Assembly (NCBI GenBank): GCA_033239525.1
Contig: BSYO01000003.1
Span: 12,704,001-12,768,000 of the forward strand
Length of the DNA: 64,000 nt
Direction: 5' to 3'
Source: Nepenthes gracilis
Lineage: Eukaryota > Streptophyta > Magnoliopsida > Caryophyllales > Nepenthaceae
Positions 32,928 to 43,209 of the stretch are shown here, piece by piece. The notes under the pieces were generated by a model. The model searched no databases. It worked only from the letters and a program-made list of their open reading frames with translations, and was not told the origin of the DNA. The translations under genes and the position numbers were made by a program. How positions within the stretch are numbered: the first letter of the stretch is position 1; each line of letters opens with the position of its first letter.

Positions 32928-33563
32928 ATGCCGGCTTCTGTGACTGAGGTTAGGAGCTTTCTGGGCATGGAGGGTTATCACAGGCATTTTGTAGAGAATT
33001 TCTCACAGATTGCCATGCCTCTGACTCAATTGTTAAAGAAGGAGGCTAAATTTGAATGGACTGAGGAGTGTGATCTGATCTTTAAGGAGCTAAAGGATCA
33101 CTTGACTACTGCTCTTGTATTGATTATTCTAGAGGGATCAGGAGGCGTTGAGGTGTACTGCGACACCTCTAAGGCGGGTCTAGGATGCGTATTGATGCAG
33201 CATGGTAAAGTTGTAGCTTATGGATCCAAGCAACTGAAAGTGCATGAAAGATACCCTACTCATGATCTAGAGCTTGCTGCTATTGTTTTTGCCTTGAAAA
33301 TTTAGAGACATTATTTGTATGGTGAAAAGTTCCTTGTGTATTCTGATCATAAAAGTTTGAAGTACCTATTTTTACGAAAGGAATTTAACATGAGACAAAG
33401 GAGGTGGCTTGATTTCTTAAAGGATTATGACTGTGATATACAGTATAAGCCTGGGAAGGCCAACGTAGTTGCAGACACATTGAGTCGCCGATCGGGATAT
33501 GTGGCTCAATTGCAGATCAAGCAGATGGAAATATTGGATTACCTTAAACAATGTGATATCTAA
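32928..33563 (+). pseudogene. pol (RH): Element B RNase H region
   Basis: [28 protein letters not shown], then the first RNase H Asp in [41 protein letters not shown] then TAG in place of Trp, [16 protein letters not shown] and [12 protein letters not shown]. It retains the N-terminal RNase H part that A lost. Confidence 0.92.
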
Positions 33564-33735
33564 CATTATGCTAAAGGTGATAGAATGCTCCTATCGTATC
33601 TCCAGATCCAACCGGAAGTAGTCAGTGAAGTTAAAGAGAAGCAAGTGAATGATCCGTTCCTTATGGATATTGTAAGTGATCTGAATAAGGAATCTCGAGC
33701 TGATTTTAATGTCCTGGACTAATGGCCGATGGACC
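33564..33735 (+). pseudogene. pol (INT): Element B integrase N-terminal stub
   Basis: QVNDPFLMDIVSDLNKESRA, DFNVLD then a stop, corresponding to the integrase linker of A (NDSFLVKIMGELDKESR). A few codons later (GATGGACCTGCGTTC) the sequence switches into LTR. The zinc domain, the catalytic core and the C-terminus are deleted. Confidence 0.85.
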
Positions 33736-35557
33736 TGCGTTCTAATTCCGTTTTTGTTATAAATAGAAGGGGAAAAGGGTGAAGGAGAGAGAGCAGCTGA
33801 GGCACGAACGAAGAAGAGGAAGAAGAGAAGAGGAGAAAGAGGAAATCACTTGTTCCAATCCACTCTGGGTAAAAACAACGGTAGATCGGGCTTAGGCAAG
33901 TGTATTTCGGACGTTGTTTTTCGTTTTTACCATTTTCTCTTGTCTCAAAATTGATGAAAATGCTCTAAAATCTTATTGTTGCATGTTTAAAGTAAACGAA
34001 GCATGTTTTCCTCGATTGTTCGGTTAGATTTTGTGTTTACTCATATTTATTGCAAGATTTGGCTTCGATTTCATGAACAAGCATGTAATTAGTGCTCGAT
34101 TTAGTTCTAGAAGCATGTGATGAAACCCTAACTCGAACATATTAGGGATTTTTTGTTAAATTGCATGATTTAGTATATTTCTTTGGATTTATGGCGTTGA
34201 TTTCATGAATAAACACATGTTTGGTGTTCGATTTGAGTCCGGAAGATTTGGCAAAGCCCTACGTGCAAAAATGAAGGGGTTTTAACGATTTTTAACCGTA
34301 GATCCTGTTATATAAAAGTTAATTGGCACTGAAATGAAGCTCCTGGTATAATTTGTTTTTGAAAATTTTACACAAACTTATATCGAGGTTAGGTTCTCCG
34401 ACGTGCCTTAGAACTTTATGGTGGTGATTGAGGATAACTCTGTCCATAGAGTTATATGTGGTCCGCCCTTCCTCTGGGCATTACGGTCAGGAGGAAAGTT
34501 CTATTTCTAGCCTACCTTCGGAAGGCACACCTGTACTGATCCCATGGGACGGGATTTTGTATTACTATTTATAGCCTTGGATTGTGAGAAGATATACCCA
34601 ATCTATCTTCAATCATTCGCCCCCTCAGCTAGTAGGGTATACTGGCAGGGTCTGGCAAAGCTCTGTTTTGTACCCCGTTACTATTTCTGTACTACTGTTT
34701 TGTACTGATCACTGTTCTATACTGATATAAAAGAAAAGTTTCTAATTCTATTTTTTGAATTATACTGATTACTTATTACTGATTACTGATTTTTTATTTC
34801 TGAATTTAACATCATCAAATTATGCTTTCTATGTTTTCTAGGTTATATTCCGTTTAATCGTTCTGTTTCTGCATAGTTTCATGACTGTTCAGCATAACTA
34901 CTTTGTTGCATAACTGCATGTACCTTGTTGGGCCTTGGCTCACTGTTTTGTTATTTTTTTCCCCTCCAGATTAGACTGTAGAACTAGTGCCTGATGAGAA
35001 AGAGTGACTAAAGCATCTTCAGAATGCTTTTGAGGATCTGAAGCATTTTCGAGCCATTTTGGGAGAATCAGTTGGATGTAAAGACGTGACTGGATATGTG
35101 ATTTTGTATATGAATTCTATATGTATGGATATTCATGTATATGTGGATTTTGTATAGAAATACATGTGATGTATGTGATGGTAAAAAGAAAAACTATACT
35201 TCTGCAGGTTAATAGTTTAGCTTCCGCCCTATACTTCTGGATATTCTGTACAGGTCCTAGCTGGCATCTCGTTTATGAACTACTAGTATAGTTAATGGTT
35301 TTATAGATTAATGTCGTGGATGGCATCCGTGATCTTGTGTACGTGTGTTTTAGGAAGAGTTGTGGTATAAATTGATAGTTGTGTGCTTGTACTGGTTGGT
35401 TATACAGGTTTTATACAGGTTACTTTTTTGGGTTTTCATCCAATTACAAAGAAAACTCTACCAAAATTTCTACAGAAGTTATACTTTGTATTTTGGTCCT
35501 AAATCCTGTTTTTGTCTTGGCGAAAGTTTCTGAGGAAAAAAAATCCGTTCCATCACA
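33736..35557 (+). mobile_element. Element B 3' LTR, 5'-truncated
   Basis: From GCGTTCTAATTCCG (compare GCATTCTGATTCCG at 28451) it is collinear with the 5' LTR to the TSD, minus a gap of about 150 bp near 34383-34384. It includes TATA, donor 33895/33896 and exon 2 34970-35007, and ends CCATCACA. Its U3 GC-rich module is gone. Confidence 0.92.
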
Positions 35558-37526
35558 CATTCTAAAGTCTGCTACATTTTAAGTATGTAGTACTCGACCA
35601 TCGACTACGTTTTAGGCCTGCAGCAGTCGGCCATCTCAACTCGCCCATATCCCCTAGGGACTAGGGCAATCCTCGTTCTTCCACAATAGTATCCTAAAGC
35701 GTACCACGAACATCACCCACTTTCACGAGTAGCTAGAATACATGGCCAAGTATTCCTTGGGTTCACACCATGATGGACATGACAAACCAGAGAATACTAC
35801 CCCTATAAACTATAGTCCTAGTTTCATAATTAATCCTTCCTTGAGGGAAGATCCAACACAAGTACATCACATTTTTCAATCAGAAAATCACATTCCCATC
35901 CTTATCCACATCCGGGAGATCAAATCCATCATATATCTCTATCTAGGAGATCAAATTCATCATATCGTACTTTGGTGGATTCCCCTTCATTTACTTGCTC
36001 GGTTCTCATCTTTCTATTGGACTTAATCCCTTTTAGCAATTCAATCTAAGTTCACAAGAGAGTTTTGAATTTCTGATCTCTGATGGTCAAATATCATCTA
36101 GAATCCTCTGGGACGCATTCCCTTACTTTCGATGTACAAATACACATTTTCATGGCTTACAATTTAACATGAATATTTAATCATATGTTTTATCACAATT
36201 AAATAGAGGTAGAGCATGCAAATTTACACTTTGGGGTCCTCCAGAACGCATTTCCTTGTGAACGGAGCACAAATATATATTCCGAAACTTACATTTACAT
36301 TTAAACAATTAGACATAATTTTCGCAACAATTAAATGGGGCAAAGCATGTAAATGTTCCAATCAAACTCAGATGAACAGTGTCAGGGGGTATTTTAGAGC
36401 ATCCGGACGCCGCGAACGGGTCGATACCTGTGAGATCGGATGTCCAGTTGATATATATGCATAATTGGGACGTGGTGATTCATATTTTGAAGTCAATTCA
36501 ACATAATACGAAGGTAGAAGCATGCAATTTTTCCATTTCATCTAGAATGAACAGTAACAGTGGCATTTTAGAGGGCTCGGACGCCACGAATGGGTCAAAA
36601 CGTGTGAGATTGATCGTTTGGCCAATCTATATATATAATTGGGACGTGGTGATTCATATTTTGGGGTCAATTCAACAAGATACGGTGCGAAAACGGAAAA
36701 CCTTCAATTCCCGTAGGTTCGGGTTTGGTGGAACTCCACCGACCGAATTGGTGAGTAAATCGGACAATAAACTGCTTAATCCTTGGTCTTAAGTCATGGG
36801 TAATCCATTTTCCATGGTTTGGGTGGGTATCAAGATGAAAATACCCAATGATAAACAAAAAACATCAAAAGAGAAAAGTTAGTGAGTATGAGAACACTTG
36901 CCTTGACACGTATTACAACTTTTATAAATAGCTCTCGGACAGATTCGGACTCTATGGGCTCGATCTCCTCCTTCCTCTCTCTAGAATCAGCGCTCTCTCT
37001 CTCTAGATGGGTTTGGTTCGTGGAGAAAATGAAAATCACGAAGCAGCACACGGCTTTAAAATGAGCAAGCGCTCAAGTGCGCAGTGACCGTGCGGTGAGC
37101 GAAGCCTTATTGCCAAGGCTGGCTCAAGCACGCAGCGAGCACAGACAATTTGGATTCTGTGGTCTCCGTGGGAGCGAGCCCACGGAGGGAGTGGGTCAGG
37201 CCCACAGCAAGCCTACAGCAAAATCTCACACGTTTTGACCGTGTTTTTGCCGTTCGAGACCCGTTTTGACCATTCTAACCCAATCTTTCACATCCTTGGA
37301 CCTTATTTTTGATTATATAACCTTAATAAGTCATGATTATCATAATTTAAAGCCCAAAATCTTATTTATGAATTAATATTTCATGGCTTATAATTTTCAT
37401 TCCCGATTTACCAATTCCGACTATCTGAGCTTTTCAATCTGATTCCTCCCGTACCTTTTGACCACAATTCACCTATATTAACTTAATTACCTTCTAATTA
37501 TTATGTTCTTAATCTAGAACCTCATA

Positions 37527-37545
37527 ACTCTCCCCCACTTATAAA
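37527..37545 (-). other. Polypurine tract of element F
   Basis: Reverse complement ATAAGTGGGGGAGAGT, directly next to the 3' LTR end; upstream minus-strand text AAGGACAAAATTTTTAT matches A and H. Confidence 0.85.
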
Positions 37546-38477
37546 AATTTTGTCCTTGAAATTTGACGAATCTTAGGATTTATAATTGGAGAAAAACCCT
37601 TTCAGAATTCCTTCTTCATGATCCTACGTCACATCCTTGATCAAACGACTTATCCTAAGGGGCCCTTATTTCAAGACGAATTCCTTGTCTCCAAAACAGC
37701 TTAACCTAAATATTTACTGATTTCCTTGACTATCGATACAAGGGAGACTTCATTACAATCACTAGAATTCCCGAATAGGCCTAAAAGTAATGCAAGCCAT
37801 TCCTCTGGCCTAATTCGATACTTTAAGCGAACCAATGAACTTCCACTTCAATTCATTCCAAGCCATGAAAAGGATTAGATCACAAGGAATCTCAACCTTA
37901 TTCTGAAATTTCGGGGCTATGGGCCCACAATGCTTTCACTGCGCTACTCTAATTAATTATCTAGCTATGAATCATTCCATTGAGATTTCACCACCATATC
38001 AAATTCAACTTGACGTCCCAAAGATTCTCTAATCAAGTTTTACTAAGGTTTCGATACAAATCTTAAATCACAATCAAATTTTAAAATCAGAATAATTTAT
38101 ATTCTCGCTATTTCATTGGTAAGTCGACAAATCGACAAATTTCTCAAAATACATAGCCCATATCACACACCAAGAATATACGACAACCTTGATTAAAACA
38201 ATCCTAGGATAGTCATACCACGAAGATGAATCACACAATCATCCAACTACAACCACATTCAAAACTACAATCATAACGATCACCCAAAGATTCGACATAA
38301 CTTTCGATCATCCTCCCCGTAACCTCAGAATCCGATTACTGAGCAACCTCAAAATCCCATTGGCATACCAATGAGCCAACTAATCCAATCCAAACACATC
38401 TTCTATGATTAAGATATGTGGGTCGCTCTAATTATCCTGAAATAAAACCATAAGGACTTTATATTTCATAAATTCAT

Positions 38478-39102
38478 GTGGGTTGTGTCCGAGACCCCTT
38501 TCTACTCGTTTCTTGGCATGTAATACTTGTCCGAGGTCTTTGATGCCGGTGGTTGAGGTCTTTTGATCTTACTGCTGGAAAGGATGCAGGCTCATACTTT
38601 GTTGCGGTTTCCTGCTTTGTATTTAGCCTTGTAGCTTTGGTTTTGTTTGAGCTCGTGACCCCGCTGCTCATGGTGATAATGCTTGAGGCATGCTGTAGTT
38701 GGCTCTCGTGGCCCTGGCTGAGTTGCCCACTTACAGGTTCCATTCTTTTGGTGTAAATTACCCCTCCTCGGTCGATTCTGCCTTTGCCGTGGTGGTGGTT
38801 CTGGTTGGTCCTATTTATTGGAACGGTGGAAGTCAGCATGTTGTTTGTTGAACATGTATGTTGCTGCTGTTTCTCTGGTATGTATGTATTTTTTTTTAGG
38901 GCTGGTTTGGCTGGGTTAGATGTTTGTTCATCTTGTTGTTTTTTTTGTGTGTTCCGTTTTTCATGAATTGGTTCATGGTGGTGCTCGGGGAATGCCCTAA
39001 CTTGTTGTTCTACCTCTAAGTCGGCAAAACACTTGGAGTTAGAACAAGTTTTGTACCTTTACTTTATGTTAAATTTCATTTTACTTACTTATCAAAAAAA
39101 AA
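38478..39102 (+). mobile_element. LINE-like retroposon copy, 5'-truncated
   Basis: Perfect 15-bp duplications ATTTCATAAATTCAT flank it (38463-38477 and 39103-39117). It ends in an A-tail (39094-39102) after ACTTACTTATC. No RT frame is present. The part AAGTCGGCAAAACACTTGG and TTTTGTACCTTT recurs at the 3' end of the second copy (55885-56034), so they share a family. Long TSD plus A-tail indicates target-primed retroposition. It is more GC-rich than its surroundings. A processed pseudogene or SINE is less likely. Confidence 0.8.
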
Positions 39103-40684
39103 ATTTCATAAATTCATAGCTCCAATACTTCGAATACAAAACTTTGAAGACATATTATCACCTAAGTATTTGGATCTAGTCACAATTTACGTTTCACATC
39201 TCCTACGAAACTTTGAAGACATATTAAGTCTAAAACTTGTAGCATCAATTGTTAGCGTTGATGTCCGCTTTCTAAAAAAACACCGAGGTTTACCTTCCCA
39301 ATCTTTAAACCGATCTGTCCACATGCAATACCATATGTTCATCTTTCCTTTATGATACATCTATCCTGGCTCTTAAAATTTTAATAACGGCTATCTTCAA
39401 AGACAACACCCATAAGTTCTCAAAACGGAGACTTCAATCGCTAATTTCGACCTACACATGGAGTAACTCTAATTAGGAACTTTTTCCCCACTTAATCCGA
39501 GGGTAGCTACCAATCATGATGCGAGAGTAACATAATCCTATCATTTCTCAAAAGCATTCCATTATACAATAATTTACTAGACCCATTAGGGGTCAATCCA
39601 AATGACATGGTTGTTAATTAACCATTTTCAATTCCTAGAAACTACATTTTCATCTTTCATTTTAACAATTACAAATCTCTTCTAAGTCAAACGTCTCACT
39701 GACATTGTAATCATTGAGGAATACTTGTCAGGTCACTTAATAACTTCGGTTAGACCCAAGATGACCATACGCTTCCATGTCACTAATCGGTCTTCCCAAT
39801 TAGCCATCACTCAAAGTCTTATGGATTTCAAAATCATACTACCAAGGAACCACATGCTTAACAAGGCATTTCATTAAACAAAACTTGAATTCCCATCTCA
39901 ATGGGGCATACGGATTAACAGCCCATCACAATCTATGACATAATCCCCAAACAGAGTGCATACATCCCATACTCTTTTGAGTTCATTAATGAAGTCACCT
40001 CAACACGGGCCCAAATATGGCCAAAAGATCCATCCCATAAAATTTCATGAGACGCTTGCGAACCTATAAAATCCAAATGGTGTTTCTAGACTTCGCAGTA
40101 GCCATATCCTTATCCTGAATACCGCCGGGTCTATAACCCCCTCTAATCCACAATTAACACGCTATGGACCCAAATAATCTTAGCAATCATCAAGCTTTTA
40201 TAACAGCCCACACAATTCACCTATCCCTTCACGAAGTTCGCTTATCATATCATTAATCTCTTAGGCAACCCCATTTTCAAAATTCATGAACAACCTTGTC
40301 GGCTCGTCTTATTTACCTCGAAGGTTCTAGAGTATTCGACAATGATGCAATACCAATACCTCCTTGGCTTTACATGGAATCCTCAATAATTGTGACGGAA
40401 CAGATTTTTTTTTATTCCGTCAGTCCTGACACAATTGAAAACCCAACTCAATCGATTGTGTCCAGCACAGGATCACAGATGCCATCTAAGACCCATATAC
40501 TTTTAACCATAATAAGTAAAGCGGAAGTTACACTAACACTTGTGAAAGTATTCATATTCATTCCAAAATGTTCATTCCTGAGTACATAATCAAAATGTTT
40601 AACCATAAAAGTCCAACGAGTTATTACAATAATATATCTCCAAAATAAACTTCCAAGGTCTTTAATCCTGCAGACAAGGTCTAA

Positions 40685-40722
40685 TCACTCCAGCTCGTCA
40701 GGCACAAGCTCCAAAGCTTCAT
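40685..40722 (-). other. Candidate LTR exon 2, solo LTR D
   Basis: Minus strand TTGCTGAGCCTCGGCTCACTG, a T-rich stretch and CCCCCACAG, then DEALELVPDELE and TGA. Every difference from the C exon in the ELVPDE stretch is a synonymous third-base change (GAGCTTGTGCCTGACGAG against GAATTAGTTCCTGATGAG also has a Leu codon-family switch), the best single case for protein-level constraint. Confidence 0.55.
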
Positions 40723-41395
40723 CTGTGGGGGAAAATATAAAAACAGTGAGCCGAGGCTCAGCAAGGTACATGCATAAGGATAGTAAACGATGATGCAGAA
40801 TGATCAGGTGACTATGCACAAATAGAACGGTGAACCAGAATGCAACTCAAGAAAATAGAGAAAACATACCTTGACAGTACTATATTTCAAAATCGGTAAT
40901 TGACACAAGAAGCGTAAACAGTAATAACGTATCGGTATCGGTGACGATAAGCGTAAACAGTACATATCATATCGGTAGACGGTCTTTCATATTCGTGTCG
41001 ATACTTCATATTCGGAAGTGATGCGGTAACATAACATATCGGTAAAAACAAGAAACATTACTTTATATCATATCCGCATGCACTCGCCAAGATATACCCT
41101 ACTAGTTGAGGGGGCGAATAATCGACGATAGATTATGTTCACTCCACACAATCTAAGGCCGGTACTGTCATATGGGTATCCTATCTCACGGGATCGGTAC
41201 GGTATGCCACCCGAAGGTAGGCCGGTAACGGTAATTCCCTCTGTCCATAACGCCCCGAGGGTAGGGCGGACCATAAATAACTCCATGGACAGAGCTATCC
41301 TCGATTACCACCGAAAAGTCCTAAGGCATGCCGGAGAACCTATCTGGGCTGTAGTCAGTCCCGGGTCTTTAAAATAACAGGAACACTTCTCTCCT

Positions 41396-42835
41396 TGAAA
41401 GCCATTTTCAGTAAGCCGCAGTTTATTTTCTGTACGAATTCGGAGTTTAATTTTCAATGCAAGCCGGAGTTTATTTTCACATTAAGGACGGAGCTCTTTT
41501 TCATGTGCGAAACCGGAGTTCATTTTTCATTCAAGCCGGAGTTCCTCTTTTGGCAGAAACAGGAGTTCAAAAGCCGGAGTTGATTTCACGTTAAGGACGG
41601 AGCTCTTTTTCATGTTAAAAGCCAAAGTTCATTTTTTTTTCTTTAACAACAGAACTCTTTTTCAAAAGCCGAAGTTCATTTTTCATTAAAGACGGAACTC
41701 TTTTTCAAAAGCCGGAGTTACTTCTTTATTCAAGACGGAGCTCCTTTCGTTACGAAACCGGAGTTCATTTTACCTTTAAAAGCCGGAATTCTTTTCTTAA
41801 AAGACGGAGTGTTTTTTTTTTCTGAAAAGCCGGAGCTCATTACAATCCGAAGTTCATTTTTTTCTCAAAGGACGGAGTACTTTTAAAAGCCGAATCTCAT
41901 AAATCCGGAGTTCTTTTAACAACAAAAGCCAGGGTTCTTTTTATTAACAAAGGTCGGAGTTCTTTTTAATTAACAAAAGCCGGAGTTCTTTTTATCAACA
42001 AAGCAGGAGTTGTTTTTTTATCAACAAAGCAGGAGTTCTTTTTATCAACAAAGCCGGAGTTCTTTTTTTATCTACAAAAAGGACGGAGTTCTTTTTAAAA
42101 ACAAAAGGACGGAGTTCTTTTTAACAACAAAAAGGACGGAGTTCGTTCTCTTATACAAGCCGGAGCTCTTTTTCTTTATTACGGACGAGGTTCATTTTAC
42201 CTTACAAGCCGGACTTCTTTTTGGACGGAGTGCTTTTTAGACAGAGTGCCTTTTTGACGGAGTACCTTTCTTAAAGGACGGAGCTCTTTTGGACGGAGTA
42301 CTTTTCAGACGGATTACTTTTCTTAAGGGATGGAGCTCTGTTGGACGGAGCTCATTTTCATTAAACAGATGGAGCTCTTTTTCATGTTAACAGGACGGAG
42401 CTCTTTTTCCTTAACAGGACGGAGCACTTTCTCGTTAACAGGACGAAGCTCTTTTTCCTTAACAGGAAGGAGTTCATTAAAAGCCGGACTTCTTTTCCTT
42501 CTTAAAAACCGGAGTTCTTTCTTTCATAAAAGTTAGAGTTCTTTTTAACAACAAAGGACGGGGTTCGTTTTCTTATACGGGCCGAAGCTCTTTCTCTTGT
42601 TTCGGCCGAAGTTCATTTCATATTACAAGCCGGACTTCTTTTTGGACAGAGTGCTTTTGGACGGAGTACTTTTCTTAGGTGACGGAGCTCTTTTTATCTT
42701 AAGGCGTGAGTTCACTTCACATCAAGGGACGGAGTTCATTTTACAGTAGGGGCCTGAGTTCATTTTTACATTACAGGAGCCGGAGCTCATTTTACACAAC
42801 GGGCCAGAGTTCGTTTTGCCTTATAGGAGGTGGAT
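41396..42835. repeat. CCGGAGTTC/GACGGAGCTC micro-repeat array, LTR D
   Basis: More than 50 copies of AAAAGCCGGAGTTCTTTTT, GGACGGAGCTCTTTTTC and variants, spaced about 20-40 bp, with locally regular stretches (for example 42003-42120 at about 40 bp). Same core as in A and A', although the rest of the LTRs is diverged. Confidence 0.88.
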
Positions 42836-42849
42836 ATTTAATGCAGAAA

Positions 42850-43130
42850 GCAGGAACTCAGAAACAAAGTATACTTCAATATTCTCAAATATGAACTTAA
42901 AAGCAGAGCAGAGTACACTTGCAATATTCTTAAATTATCACTTTAAAAGCAGCGTCTGATATAACTTGCAGTAAAACGTGGATTTAGAAACAGAGTAGAA
43001 GGCACTTGCAATATTCTCAAATCATCAATTTAAAAACAGCGTCTGGTGTAACTTGCAATGAAGCATGAGTTTAGAAACAGAGCAGAAATACTTGTAATGA
43101 ACTTAAAAAATGGCGTCCGAGGTAACTTGC
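42850..43130. repeat. Tandem repeats carrying donor-like TTGCAAGT, LTR D
   Basis: Units of about 80-90 bp with AACTTGCA(G/A)T, GAGTTTAGAAACAGAGCAGA and CACTTGCAATATTCTC. On the minus strand each unit carries TGCAAGTTA or TGCAAGTG, resembling the GC donor of exon 1. At least six such sites follow the exon 1 end (about 42914, 42963, 43004, 43051, 43125). Confidence 0.65.
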
Positions 43131-43209
43131 GTGAGAGTTGATTCCTAGATTTTCACCGCCTTGAAGCTTTCTCCCCGTCACTCTCTCTTCCTTCTGTTTG
43201 CCTCTGCAT
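43131..43209 (-). other. Candidate exon 1 of the LTR small ORF, solo LTR D
   Basis: ATG at 43209 on the minus strand, 26 codons plus one base to donor CTCAC|GCAAGTTA, phase 1. It begins MQRQTEGRES, then GEKASRR, a TGA where H has Trp (ASW), then KSRNQLS. That single stop likely comes from TGG. The ATG is only about 20 bases from the TATA-like box, so its use as start is uncertain. Confidence 0.4.

Larger units (their letters stand above)
28116..35557 (+). mobile_element. Ty3/gypsy element B, internally deleted
   Basis: 5' LTR 28116-30384, PBS, broken gag, protease, RT, RNase H, the beginning of integrase, then directly a 3' LTR lacking its first about 325 bp (33736-35557). TSD CATTC. The polyprotein aligns with A throughout. 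One deletion removed most of integrase, any chromodomain, the PPT and the 3' LTR start. It cannot move by itself. Confidence 0.94.
27303..37526 (-). mobile_element. Element F 3' LTR (contains element B)
   Basis: Starts TGTGATGGACCGAG at 27303, next to GTATA, the probable TSD; ends AACCTCATA at 37526, followed by the PPT. Split by element B (28116-35557); net length about 2.78 kb. It aligns with the F 5' LTR from 45614 (CCTCCGTCAATGGTAACATAAA, CCATCCATGGCTCCAACACAG). Minus features: TTTAAAG TATA-like box near 37051-37060, GC-rich module 37066-37225, donor CAAG|GCAAGTG at 36902/36901, exon 2 27797-27825. Confidence 0.9.

Noticed and set aside
38474..38839. 121-codon minus-strand frame and a hydrophobic plus-strand frame 38553-38756
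   Set aside because: They lie within a 5'-truncated retroposon bounded by TSDs; the frames overlap on opposite strands and match no known domain.
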